DNA of 39,159 nt from Ferrimonas kyonanensis DSM 18153 (GTDB taxonomy: Bacteria; Pseudomonadota; Gammaproteobacteria; Enterobacterales; Shewanellaceae): positions 1-39,159 of the forward strand of contig NZ_AUDJ01000040.1 in the NCBI RefSeq assembly GCF_000425405.1. The letters run 5' to 3'. Of the stretch, positions 1 to 7,196 are shown piece by piece. Below the pieces are notes generated by a model, which ran no database searches, was not told the origin of the DNA, and worked only from the letters and a program-made list of their open reading frames with translations. The stretch's first letter is position 1. Each line of letters begins with the position of its first letter. The position numbers and the translations under genes are program-made.

Positions 1-110
1 CAGTGACTTTAATGGTGATACGGGCAAAGACGCTGGATTCTCGCCTGCGCAAGAATGACCAAAGGGGAAGACGCTAACTACCCACGTGCACAAGCATGAC
101 CCAGAACTCT
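1..110. repeat. REP/BIME-like repeat fragment at left edge
   Basis: The first ~110 bases contain blocks such as ttctcgcctgcgcaagaatg followed by accaaagg and a second acgc-ctac-ccacgtgca-like block. The same blocks recur at 23069-23560 and 38995-39060. It is a truncated member of the same intergenic repeat family. No coding signal is seen here. Confidence 0.7.
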
Positions 111-149
111 TTGAAGCTGGACCGGAGTGATGATTGCTGAGTACTGTCC

Positions 150-262
150 GGGTTCAGTAGCCAATGTTCCACTGCACCCAACCTCCATGTCTTCGAAGTA
201 AGAACAACAAAAAGCCCGTACTCGGCGGGCTTTTCTGTGGATGACGGAGAGATGGGGTCTTG
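150..262. repeat. Distal, degenerate copy of the tRNA-Ser-linked repeat unit
   Basis: This stretch matches the 157-bp units at 1747-2217 in order: a tcttcgaa block, agaacaacaaaaagcccg, a terminator-like hairpin (arms 210-218 and 226-234), then a degraded copy of the tRNA-Ser 3' end (gacggagagatgggg from 243). It is separated from the main array by the SnoaL-like/HxlR pair, which suggests that the pair was inserted into, or trapped within, an older longer array. Confidence 0.65.
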
Positions 263-467
263 ATGCCACTCAAAATAAAATTCTACTATTTTAGAATGAC
301 TAACCGTGTTGTAAGGCAATCAAATTAGTCGTCTGCTTAGTACAGGTTAAAGCCTAGTGCTTACTTTAACGTCTAGAAACAGCAATGATAGAACTCATGA
401 CACACTTTTGGACACATACAAGTTATGGCCAAAGCACCAACCTATTTTATCTATCAACGTCAATAAC

Positions 468-1010
468 TTAGAAAACACCATTTGAATTAGCAATGTCACC
501 ACCGCTGATCAGGGAGTACACTCTCATTGAAAAATCAAGCGCTTGAATCGAATCCCAATGCTCTACAATTCTGCCCTCTTCGATACGCCAGGTGTCGATA
601 ATATTCATCCCTTTTTGATCATCGCCTCTGTCTTCTCTTTCTAACGTGGCATGAGAATGGAAGATCACATAATCACCGTCTACGTAGATGTGTTTTACAT
701 CATAAGTGTAATCAGGATATTCCTCGACAAATTCAGTGAGGAAGTCCACTAAGCCAGTAACTTTGTCAGGTAAGTTTCGATTGTGTTGTACATAAGCACT
801 GTCGTTGTAGTGCTCTAGGATGTAGTCAAAATTGTGATTGTTCATAAGGTTTTGAACAAAATCAGTAATCAACTCCGCATTTTCAAACTCTTGTTGTGTC
901 CAACTGGATTTCTTGAGCGATGGCAGATCAATGATCAATGCGTCCTTAGATTGTGCGTATGCCACCGTGCTAGTGAATAGAAGAATAAATGAGGTAAGTG
1001 CTTTGAACAT
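468..1010 (-). CDS. Secreted SnoaL-like (NTF2-fold) protein
   Basis: The product is about 180 residues, with an N-terminal signal peptide (MFKALTSFILLFTSTVAYA, cleavage near AYA-QS). The mature part has the alternating pattern of SnoaL-like/NTF2-fold proteins: an initial helix with FVQNLMNNHNFDYILEHY, then a strand with YVQHN, GLVDFLTEF, and late strands TWRIEEGRIVEHWDSIQ. The conserved ending EGRIVEHWD is typical of the SnoaL-like polyketide-cyclase-related family, whose exact substrates are mostly unknown. I chose the ATG at 1010 because GGAG lies 6 nt upstream; the ATG at 1022 overlaps that Shine-Dalgarno. The gene is divergent from an HxlR regulator, a common pairing. The stretch is AT-richer than most of the window, hinting at acquisition. 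Enzymatic activity is not demonstrated by sequence. Confidence 0.8.
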   Translation of the reverse strand: MFKALTSFILLFTSTVAYAQSKDALIIDLPSLKKSSWTQQEFENAELITDFVQNLMNNHNFDYILEHYNDSAYVQHNRNLPDKVTGLVDFLTEFVEEYPDYTYDVKHIYVDGDYVIFHSHATLEREDRGDDQKGMNIIDTWRIEEGRIVEHWDSIQALDFSMRVYSLISGGDIANSNGVF

Positions 1011-1160
1011 AGGTAACTCCATTGTTTGCCGTGCTTAGTAGGTATATATTAATAACCACGGTAATCAATAGTAACCTCAAGCACAAGAAGGCACCAAATA
1101 CTTAGCTAGGCACATTTTGGTAACTCTTGCGGTAACAACAGACAAATAAGGCATTGAAAA

Positions 1161-1541
1161 ATGGCGAAAAAACCTAAATCGGACAGGCGTATCTTTCACA
1201 ATAATGAGGATTGCCCCGTGCGCAACGTTGTAGCGCAAATAGGTGACAAATGGTCGCTACTCATCCTGTTTGCTCTCGTAGATGGCTCAGACCGTTTTAA
1301 TGCTTTGAAATCTAGAATAGAAGGGATTTCTCAACGTATGTTGACTCAAACCCTGCGTGATCTAGAGCGGGAAGGTTATGTGAATAGGACTGTGTATCCT
1401 GAAGTGCCTGTACGAGTAGAATATGCACTAACAGAGTTGGGAAGGGATCTGGTTAAGCCTTTGTACAAACTCGTGTGTTGGGCAGATGAACATCAACAAG
1501 AGATTCATCGAGCTCGAAGATCCTATGACGAAAAAAGTTAG
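1161..1541 (+). CDS. HxlR-family transcriptional regulator
   Basis: A 126-residue single-domain winged-helix regulator. The HxlR signature is clear: C18-P-V-R near the N-terminus, then IGDKWSLLILFAL, RFNALKSRIEGISQRMLTQTLRDLEREGYVNRTVYPEVPVRVEYALTELG split over the recognition helix and wing. Cys18 lies where HxlR proteins such as YodB and HypR carry a redox- or electrophile-sensing cysteine (family knowledge), so it may respond to reactive compounds. It is divergent from the SnoaL-like gene across about 150 bp and probably controls it. AAGG lies about 9 nt before the ATG. The ligand is unknown. Confidence 0.9.
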   Translation: MAKKPKSDRRIFHNNEDCPVRNVVAQIGDKWSLLILFALVDGSDRFNALKSRIEGISQRMLTQTLRDLEREGYVNRTVYPEVPVRVEYALTELGRDLVKPLYKLVCWADEHQQEIHRARRSYDEKS

Positions 1542-1589
1542 CCTTATCTCGTTCAAAAAAGGGTATAAAGTTCGGCATTTCTCAACTAA

Positions 1590-1746
1590 GCGACTCTAAG
1601 CTAACGGGTCGAAAGTGCTTTGGTTGACTCCCTTCGGCGTTACTCGCTGCGCTCGTTGGAACCCTGACTAGGGCTCATGCACCCTATCTCACTCTCTTCG
1701 AATCCAGAACAGCAAAAAGCCCGCACGTAGCGGGCTTTTCTGTGTA
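1590..1746. repeat. Degenerate fourth unit of tRNA-Ser-linked array
   Basis: From about 1626 the sequence matches the core of the 157-bp unit (ccttcggcgttactcgctgc, gttggaaccctgactaggg, tcttcgaatccagaacagc, hairpin gcccgc...gcgggc). The first ~35 bp, which should hold the tRNA 3' copy, are not recognisable. The phase is right for a unit ending at 1746. Confidence 0.7.
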
Positions 1747-1903
1747 TGGCGGAGAGATAGGGATTGATTCCCTCACTGCGCTCGGCCGCCTTCGGCGTTA
1801 CTCGCTACGCTCGTTGGAACCCTGGCTAGGGTTCTGCACCCTATCTCACTTTCTTCGAACGCAGAACAGCAAAAAGCCCGCACTAGGCGGGCTTTTCGGT
1901 ATA
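1747..1903 (-). repeat. tRNA-Ser-linked tandem repeat, unit 3
   Basis: A 157-bp unit. It opens on the plus strand with TGGCGGAGAGATAGGGATT, identical to the complement of the last 19 nt of the neighbouring tRNA-Ser including CCA. It contains a 9-bp inverted repeat GAGATAGGG (1754-1762) / CCCTATCTC (1839-1847) and a terminator-like hairpin gcccgc-acta-ggcgggc near its distal end. In the direction of tRNA transcription (minus strand) it lies downstream of two further units. Confidence 0.9.
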
Positions 1904-2060
1904 TGGCGGAGAGATAGGGATTGATTCCCTCACTGCGTTCGGCCGCCTTCGGCGTTACTCGCTGCGCTCGTTGGAACCCTGGCTAGGGTTCTGCACCCTA
2001 TCTCCGTTTCTTCGAATCCAGAACAGCAAAAAGCCCGCACTAGGCGGGCTTTTCTTTGTA
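1904..2060 (-). repeat. tRNA-Ser-linked tandem repeat, unit 2
   Basis: A 157-bp unit with the same 19-nt tRNA 3' copy at its start (plus-strand sense) and the same hairpin. It differs from the flanking units at only a few bases, for example ctccgtttc for ctcactttc. Confidence 0.9.
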
Positions 2061-2217
2061 TGGCACAGAGATAGGGATTGATTCCCTCACTGCGTTCGGC
2101 CGCCTACGGCGTTACTCGCTGCGCTCGTTGGAACCCTGACTAGGGTTCTGCACCCTATCTCACTTTCTTCGAATCCAGAACAGCAAAAAGCCCGCACTAG
2201 GCGGGCTTTTCTTTATA
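2061..2217 (-). repeat. tRNA-Ser-linked tandem repeat, unit 1 (next to tRNA)
   Basis: A 157-bp unit directly abutting the tRNA 3' end. Its tRNA copy carries one change cluster (tggcacagag instead of tggcggagag). The hairpin of this unit (about 2184-2214) is the first terminator downstream of the tRNA-Ser gene: arms gcccgc/gcgggc with a U-run on the minus strand. Confidence 0.9.
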
Positions 2218-2308
2218 TGGCGGAGAGATAGGGATTTGAACCCTAGAAGGGCTATAAACCCTTGCCGGTTTTCAAGACCGGTGCTTTCAACCACTCAGCC
2301 ATCTCTCC
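2218..2308 (-). tRNA. tRNA-Ser(UGA), copy 1
   Basis: On the minus strand the 91-nt sequence begins GGAGAGATGGCTGAGTGG and ends TCTCTCCGCCA. The 7-bp acceptor stem GGAGAGA/TCTCTCC, the D-arm, the anticodon stem CCGGT/ACCGG around CTTGAAA (anticodon TGA), a long variable arm and a TTCAAAT T-loop all fit a class II serine tRNA. The CCA end is encoded. It is identical base for base to the second copy at 15607-15697. Confidence 0.97.
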
Positions 2309-2318
2309 AACGCGGCAA

Positions 2319-2347
2319 ATAGTAATAATCGCCGGCCCGGCTGTAAA
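2319..2347 (-). promoter_or_regulatory. Promoter of tRNA-Ser copy 1
   Basis: On the minus strand a -35 TTTACA (2342-2347) and a -10 TACTAT (2319-2324) are separated by 17 bp. A short GC-rich discriminator (TTGCCGCG) follows, as expected for stringently controlled stable-RNA promoters. The second tRNA-Ser copy has the same layout. Confidence 0.65.
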
Positions 2348-2440
2348 GCAAAAAACGGTCGACTGAACAATATAGTGGCAATCCTCGGTGCGAATGACGA
2401 TTTTTCATTCGAGTTGAGACAAATGCCGCCAGACTTTGGG

Positions 2441-3163
2441 TTACACCAGTTGGAGTTTGCCGGCTTCATGCACCAACTGGGCAATGTTTCTCGCCCCCAG
2501 CACCTGCTTCAACACACTGATGTGATAATCGACGCCACGCAGAGTCAGGTTGAGTTGGGAAGACACCTGCTCGCGATCCTGTCCCTGAGCAATACCCGAA
2601 AGAATGTACACCGCCAACGGGCTAATCACATTGCAGTCCACCAAGGGATGAATGTCACGACCGAACTCAAGTGCAATCTGAGTCTGCAACCGCGCCAGGC
2701 ACGCCGCGACTCTCCCCTGCTGATCGGCCAACTCTGTCAGTTGCTCCGAGCATTGCACCAACAGCATAAACCGGCCCCGCAAACGTGGCGACACCGGGCA
2801 GCATACCGACACAGTCATAACCCCATCGACCCCTTGAGCCTGCAGGTGACGAACCATCGGCGCCGGCATGCTCTGCTGTGGCCAGACACACACCTGCTGG
2901 CTCAAAAGCTGTTCGATAACAGTTTCCATGTTCCGATAAAACGGCATCTTTCTGCGCCACAAGCTCAGCGCCTGACCGGAACTGGCAAACAGTTGACGCC
3001 GCTTGGCCAGGTTGCGAATCACGTGTTCGGTGCTTTTCAGGCGCCGCCCCCAGCGCATCGGCTCATCCAAATCGTAGCAATAGCAGATGGCCTTCACCCC
3101 CAATTCGTCGCAGCCTTGTTGCAGGAGTCCGGCAATGCCAGTACCGCTATCCGCCTGTGTCAT
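2441..3163 (-). CDS. LuxR-type regulator at the end of the reductive dehalogenase cluster
   Basis: A 240-residue protein with a C-terminal LuxR/FixJ-type helix-turn-helix (about residues 180-240). The pattern is ISPLAVYILSGIAQGQ, then LNLTLRGVDYHISVLKQVLG and ARNIAQLVHEA, which matches the scaffold of the family. The N-terminal ~170 residues have the length of an autoinducer- or ligand-binding domain, but I do not see the classic acyl-homoserine-lactone residue set, so the ligand is unknown. It starts 13 bp after the zinc-ribbon gene, with a G-rich ribosome site, and is the last gene of the rdh run. It is therefore the likely regulator of reductive dehalogenation here, unlike the CRP/FNR-type CprK or two-component regulators known for other rdh clusters (established knowledge). 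Confidence 0.82.
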   Translation of the reverse strand: MTQADSGTGIAGLLQQGCDELGVKAICYCYDLDEPMRWGRRLKSTEHVIRNLAKRRQLFASSGQALSLWRRKMPFYRNMETVIEQLLSQQVCVWPQQSMPAPMVRHLQAQGVDGVMTVSVCCPVSPRLRGRFMLLVQCSEQLTELADQQGRVAACLARLQTQIALEFGRDIHPLVDCNVISPLAVYILSGIAQGQDREQVSSQLNLTLRGVDYHISVLKQVLGARNIAQLVHEAGKLQLV

Positions 3164-3176
3164 ACCCTAGCCCCCC

Positions 3177-3818
3177 TCAGCGGTAATCCGCCGCACTGCG
3201 GGTGTCGACGGCCTGAGTCAATCGGCAACGAAACAGCCGCTGATGACGCTGCTCTATCTGCTGCCTCAGCAAATTGACAATGTCCAGCGCCATGCCGTCA
3301 AACTGCCCATCCAACAGCGCGCTAGCCGATTCGTACTGGCCCAGTTGACGCAGCAATTCGACGGCCATTAGCCGCTCCTGAACCCGGTGCATATCCAAGA
3401 TCGCCAGCAGCGCCTCCATATTGGCTTGTTCCGCTTCGGTCCAGGCTACGTCAGAGCCGTCATCGTTGCGGTAGCGATGGTTTGACTGCTGCCACAGCTT
3501 TACTCGCAGATGCAACTGATGATCCGAGGGCTGACTCGCATACTGATCGAGCAGACTCTGAATCTCGGCCGGAGTCAGTGGCCGGTAGTCACAACCATTC
3601 TTCCCGCCGTTGGGGTTGACCGCCAGTTCCGGTAACCACACTGACGCCTGACAGTGGCCACAGCGGGCCACCAGCGGCTGCTCAGGCACAGTAGGGCTGT
3701 CAACGTAGCCATCACTCCACAGAGTGGCAAAACGAGCATCCACCGCCATCAGTGGCCGATGAATTAGGTCGCCACCACAGCCGCTGCAAATCAAGAACGT
3801 GTCGGGCCCATACCTCAT
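3177..3818 (-). CDS. Zinc-ribbon protein of unknown function in rdh cluster
   Basis: A 213-residue soluble protein. Two CxxC pairs, CSGC (about residue 11) and CGHC (about residue 53), flank a segment containing TLWSDGYVDSPTVPEQP and so form a probable zinc ribbon. The rest is predicted helical, with tetratricopeptide-like features (ERLMAVELLRQLGQYESASALL). Similar TLWSDG-then-CxxC proteins occur as uncharacterised families; I know no function. Its ATG overlaps the stop of the upstream membrane gene (ATGA), with AGGAGG 7-8 nt before it, so the two are translationally coupled. The position inside the rdh transcript suggests an accessory or maturation role, but that is inference. Confidence 0.75.
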   Translation of the reverse strand: MRYGPDTFLICSGCGGDLIHRPLMAVDARFATLWSDGYVDSPTVPEQPLVARCGHCQASVWLPELAVNPNGGKNGCDYRPLTPAEIQSLLDQYASQPSDHQLHLRVKLWQQSNHRYRNDDGSDVAWTEAEQANMEALLAILDMHRVQERLMAVELLRQLGQYESASALLDGQFDGMALDIVNLLRQQIEQRHQRLFRCRLTQAVDTRSAADYR

Positions 3819-3997
3819 GGTGTCACCTCCTCGCTGGACATCGCGTCACCGACGCTGTGGCGGAACTGCTGCCACACACCATCGGTGTGGATCTGCCGCG
3901 CCGAGTTAAAAAAGAACAGCAGAATCAGAAACAAGGTCACGCCACTTAATACCCGGGCGATGGGGTGCGCGTTGGGCTTACGCCGAAGTTTTGCCAT
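3815..3997 (-). CDS. Small single-helix membrane protein in rdh cluster
   Basis: A 60-residue protein starting MAKLRRKPNAHP. It has a basic N-terminus followed by one hydrophobic helix (about residues 15-33, VLSGVTLFLILLFFF) and a short polar tail. I place the start at 3997 because AAAGGAGG lies 6-7 nt upstream; a longer frame from 4036 has no such site. It overlaps the end of rdhC by 20 bp and the next gene by 4 bp, which indicates coupled translation. The family is not recognised. It could be an extra subunit or assembly factor of the RdhABC membrane complex. Confidence 0.72.
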   Translation of the reverse strand: MAKLRRKPNAHPIARVLSGVTLFLILLFFFNSARQIHTDGVWQQFRHSVGDAMSSEEVTP

Positions 3998-5249
3998 GGG
4001 AGCCTCCTTTGTGAGTCGGTGACGGGATGCCGGCATCGCACTGCACTTCGATACGGCGACTGTGATGCCAAGCCTTAGCCCGGTTCACTGCTTTGCGGCG
4101 CAGTTTCACCGACTCGTTGATGGTCAGCCCAACCGGACAGAAATAACGACACCAGAAATCGGGAATGAACGCAGCACCAAACAGCGACAGCGGCAGGATG
4201 TACCACTGCATGCCAACCCCTTCGAGGGCGAACATCATCGAAAACGGCTCATAGGAGCCCAGCGATGGGTGACGGGAGAGCAGAATCAGCATTAAAGATC
4301 CCCAAATAAGCCCTAAAATCAGGCTTCGGGCATGCTTGATCAGTACCGTTGGGGCCTTCATCGATAGGCCGGTGACCTTGGTCAGCAGGGATTGCACCGT
4401 GCTAAAGGGGCACAATTTGTGACAATAGACATTGCGGCCCAGCAATACGATGCCCACCAGAATGGCGCCCATCAGTATCCACCATAGTGGATGCTGCTTC
4501 ACACTAGGGATGTACCCCAGAACAATGCTGCTGATGCTGCCGATGCCGATAGAGGCATTGGTATAAAAGCCCACAAACAGCAGTGACACCAGCGGCAGCG
4601 ACGTTTTCAACAGCCGACTGAAACGGTGTTTCGACCCCATGCTGACCACGATTGACGCCGCCACCAGCAACAACATTCCCAACTCATCCCACCCCAACGC
4701 CCAAGGATCCGGCGTCCAGGTGGCAGGCAAGCCCAGGTGAGTCATTGCCCCCAGGTGCAGGGAGGCCCGCATCGCTTGACTGACGCCCCGGGCAGTAATG
4801 GTCGCCCCGGAGTAAGAGTCGATATCGGTATCCAATAGGAAATCGTCGGTCACCGAACGGTTAGCCAGTTGGCGGAAAAAGTGTTTCTTCTTAAGTCGCT
4901 CGATGTATGGCGGGGTTTCGGTATCCGCCAGCAGCAACACGTCGTGGGTTCGGGCCCCGGTGGCGGTGCGACTGGCGGTAATGGCCACCGTCATCGGCCC
5001 GCCATAGCCGTCCCCCTGACCCAGAATCACCACTTCGGGCTCACCCTGCTGGCGATTGCCGAACTCAAAGACTCTGGGGCCATCACCCTCGCCCGAGTAC
5101 GGCGTCAGGGTCGCCTCGGGAAAATGACTGGCCAGCAATGCCTCGTAGTCCGGGCGTGTACCTATCTGACCGATAACAAAGGCCGCGATCAGACTCAACC
5201 AGGCCAGGCTGCGGATCAGCGACGACCAAGCGAATCGTTTTACTTTCAT
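3978..5249 (-). CDS. rdhC: RdhC/PceC-like FMN-binding NosR-family membrane protein
   Basis: A 423-residue membrane flavoprotein. An N-terminal helix is followed by a periplasmic FMN-binding domain whose SGAT motif (residues 147-150, in DSYSGATITARG) is the site of covalent flavin attachment through threonine in NqrC, RnfG and PceC relatives. Five or so further membrane helices follow, with two CxxxCP motifs (C276/C280 and C367/C371) of the NosR/NirI type. In organohalide-respiring bacteria RdhC proteins are proposed to pass electrons to RdhA or assist its maturation. The ATG at 5249 has only a weak ribosome site. A strong stem-loop separates it from rdhB. Usual RdhC lengths are around 400 residues, so the protein appears complete. 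Confidence 0.88.
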   Translation of the reverse strand: MKVKRFAWSSLIRSLAWLSLIAAFVIGQIGTRPDYEALLASHFPEATLTPYSGEGDGPRVFEFGNRQQGEPEVVILGQGDGYGGPMTVAITASRTATGARTHDVLLLADTETPPYIERLKKKHFFRQLANRSVTDDFLLDTDIDSYSGATITARGVSQAMRASLHLGAMTHLGLPATWTPDPWALGWDELGMLLLVAASIVVSMGSKHRFSRLLKTSLPLVSLLFVGFYTNASIGIGSISSIVLGYIPSVKQHPLWWILMGAILVGIVLLGRNVYCHKLCPFSTVQSLLTKVTGLSMKAPTVLIKHARSLILGLIWGSLMLILLSRHPSLGSYEPFSMMFALEGVGMQWYILPLSLFGAAFIPDFWCRYFCPVGLTINESVKLRRKAVNRAKAWHHSRRIEVQCDAGIPSPTHKGGSHGKTSA

Positions 5250-5272
5250 GACATTCTCGTCTTGTGAACAAT

Positions 5273-5310
5273 GTCGGCGTGCGCAGCTTCAGCCAGCATC
5301 GCACGCCGAC
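5273..5310 (-). promoter_or_regulatory. Intercistronic stem-loop between rdhB and rdhC
   Basis: A perfect 11-bp inverted repeat, GTCGGCGTGCG (5273-5283) and CGCACGCCGAC (5300-5310), with a 16-nt loop. There is no U-run after it in the direction of transcription, so it looks like an mRNA-stability or processing element, or an attenuator, rather than a simple terminator. Confidence 0.7.
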
Positions 5311-5326
5311 CAGGAGGACGTTCGCC

Positions 5327-5605
5327 CTACAGGCGCAGGCCTTTAGGCACGTACTTACGCCAGATGAAAGCCATCAATAACAGGCCCGGCATACAGAACA
5401 CCGCCAGTCCCAGCGAGCCCGATTGCGGCACGTCCTCAATAAAGGAACTGCCGGCCCAACCAATGCCAAACAGGAAGATCAAGGCTCCGGTGATCATGCC
5501 AGCCCAGGCCAGGGCCGGCATCTGTACCCGTACCGACAGGTAAGCCAGTCCCAAAACACCCAGGGTGAACAGCATGCCCATGATAAAAAATTCCAGTAGT
5601 TCCAT
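5327..5605 (-). CDS. rdhB: RdhB-like membrane anchor of reductive dehalogenase
   Basis: A 92-residue protein made of three hydrophobic helices (starting MELLEFFIMGMLFTLGVLG, then a middle helix WAGMITGALIFLFGIGWAG and a last helix LGLAVFCMPGLLLMAFIW), ending in a basic tail. This is the size and topology of RdhB proteins (roughly 70-100 residues), which anchor RdhA to the outer face of the cytoplasmic membrane. The ATG at 5605 is preceded by GAGGAG with good spacing; an in-frame extension to 5644 runs into rdhA and lacks a site. It starts 10 bp after the rdhA stop, the standard rdhA-rdhB order. Confidence 0.85.
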   Translation of the reverse strand: MELLEFFIMGMLFTLGVLGLAYLSVRVQMPALAWAGMITGALIFLFGIGWAGSSFIEDVPQSGSLGLAVFCMPGLLLMAFIWRKYVPKGLRL

Positions 5606-5615
5606 GTCACTCTCC

Positions 5616-7196
5616 TCAGGAACGGCCGACAGCGCCGAAAACATTACGGTTGGTTGCGTTCACCCGCATCCCCTCCCCGGTATTCCAGAACTTGGTCACC
5701 TTGGCGGGGTTCTGGGTAGAGCCATAGCCAAAGGCCGGGTGCATCTCCGACATGGCACTGTGCAGCACGTCCGGAATGAACGGGTTGGCCGCCACGATCA
5801 TCCAGTGATGCCAGAAATCCGGTTCGTTAAAAGTACAGGCGGCGTTACAGGCGGCGCAGTCGCCGTCGCTCTCCATCCAGTAGTCGAAACAGCGCTTGGA
5901 GTCGACGTGGAACTTCTTGATCCCTTCGTGGTTGTTCCAGTTATAACCTGGCTGTTCCGAGTGCTCACCGACAAAGGTAAAGGTGGTGTCTTCGCCCATG
6001 GGCAACGCCTTGGACGGGCAGGCTTCGGCGCACTTTTTACAGGATTTGCAGAACTCCTCAATGCCCCAGCTGCGCGGCTGATCGTGGTCAACAAATTCCA
6101 GGTCGGTATACACTTTGCACAGGCGCAGACGCGGACCATAGCCGGGCACAATCAACTGGCCATTTCGGGCCCCCTCACCCAGGCCGGCGGCAATGCCGTA
6201 AGCCACCGAGTTACCCAGATCGTTGCCACTGGCCACAGCATGGTAACCGAGGCCGCGAATGAATTTGGCCATCTGCGACGCCAACGTCGCCATCTTGGTG
6301 TAACCGTCTCCCACGGTGCCGCCGGAGGTAAAGGTCGGTGCGGTGGCCAGGTTGTCATAGTCCATGGGCACCGCCATCACAATCACCGTCTTTGGCTCGA
6401 AAGGAAAATCCTCCTCCCAGCTAAGCTCGCGGTCCACAGGCTTAAAGTGCTCCATCGCCCCCTGCATCGCCTTGGCCATCTCCGCCTGATCGGTGATCTT
6501 GCTGACGCCCTGAGCTTCCATGGTTTCCATCATCTCCACGGTGGCACCGGCATGGTAAATCGGGTCGTAATCCCAGCGCTTATCGCGTTTAGCGATGCCA
6601 CAGCGGATGGCGCCAAACAAGCGTGCAGCACTGCGAATGGCATTGGCCGCCTCCAACTTGGAGCCAAACTGATACTGTTCATGCTCGACATCCGACTGAT
6701 CCCAGGAGAACCAGGTGGTATCCGGCACGCCCATGGCACCCAGGCGCAAATCCCATTTGTGCGGTGGACACCAGGCGGCATGGGACAACGAGCGATCCAG
6801 CTGGGTAAAGCCGAGGCGAGAGTTATCCCACCCCTTTTGCTCAAAACGAGGCACCTGAAGCTGAAAGTTGTAGTTGGGGTTGTCCTTGTTAAGCCGGCCA
6901 AACTGCTCGTTACGCTCAGGATGGCGCATCATCAGCATCGGGCTGCCGGCATAGGACCACATGTGGTCACGACCGGGAAAGGGCTTGAAATCGTCTGCCA
7001 ACTGCGGCCAACCGGGATTGAGTTTTCCCTCGATGGATACCCGGCCAACGCCATAGGCTCCCAGGCCCGCCGCCAGTACAGCGCCACCACCCAGCGCCGC
7101 CCGTTTAAACAGTTGGCGACGTTGTGGATTGTCCAGCAACCCCTCGGAATCCTGCGGGCAATCAGGCTGGCCCGGTGTAGCTTGTTTTTGAGTCAT
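5616..7196 (-). CDS. rdhA: Tat-exported corrinoid/iron-sulfur reductive dehalogenase
   Basis: A 526-residue catalytic subunit that replaces a halogen by hydrogen on an organic substrate, using a corrinoid and two Fe-S clusters. A twin-arginine signal (R26-R27-Q-L-F-K) is followed by a hydrophobic stretch to about residue 48. The family core has MDYD (278-281), YTKMA (Y299, a candidate for the catalytic tyrosine), FIRGLGYHA, AAGLGEGARNG and DLEFVDHDQP. Two ferredoxin motifs are intact: C383-x2-C386-x2-C389-x3-C393 and C436-x10-C447-x2-C450-x3-C454. Signal peptide plus RdhB/RdhC marks the membrane-bound, respiratory-type class, not the cytosolic catabolic class (NpRdhA, BhbA). The substrate cannot be read from sequence. 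The ATG at 7196 has GATGGG just upstream. No corrinoid biosynthesis gene or trigger-factor-like RdhT is in the window. Confidence 0.95.
   Translation of the reverse strand: MTQKQATPGQPDCPQDSEGLLDNPQRRQLFKRAALGGGAVLAAGLGAYGVGRVSIEGKLNPGWPQLADDFKPFPGRDHMWSYAGSPMLMMRHPERNEQFGRLNKDNPNYNFQLQVPRFEQKGWDNSRLGFTQLDRSLSHAAWCPPHKWDLRLGAMGVPDTTWFSWDQSDVEHEQYQFGSKLEAANAIRSAARLFGAIRCGIAKRDKRWDYDPIYHAGATVEMMETMEAQGVSKITDQAEMAKAMQGAMEHFKPVDRELSWEEDFPFEPKTVIVMAVPMDYDNLATAPTFTSGGTVGDGYTKMATLASQMAKFIRGLGYHAVASGNDLGNSVAYGIAAGLGEGARNGQLIVPGYGPRLRLCKVYTDLEFVDHDQPRSWGIEEFCKSCKKCAEACPSKALPMGEDTTFTFVGEHSEQPGYNWNNHEGIKKFHVDSKRCFDYWMESDGDCAACNAACTFNEPDFWHHWMIVAANPFIPDVLHSAMSEMHPAFGYGSTQNPAKVTKFWNTGEGMRVNATNRNVFGAVGRS

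Noticed and set aside
1742-1924. 60-codon open frame within the tRNA-Ser repeat (reminiscent of the Tpr peptide of E. coli rtT)
   Set aside because: It runs opposite to tRNA transcription, has no ribosome site and spans a unit boundary; there is no reason to think it is translated.
1747-2217. CRISPR array
   Set aside because: The whole 157-bp unit is repeated with no unique spacers, and units start with tRNA sequence.
2309-2440. Terminator for the rdh cluster after luxR
   Set aside because: No hairpin with a U-run was found; the rdh transcript may read into the tRNA-Ser promoter region, or end by other means.
2441-3163. Quorum-sensing LuxR with acyl-homoserine-lactone binding
   Set aside because: The HTH fits, but the lactone-binding residue pattern was not seen and no luxI is nearby.
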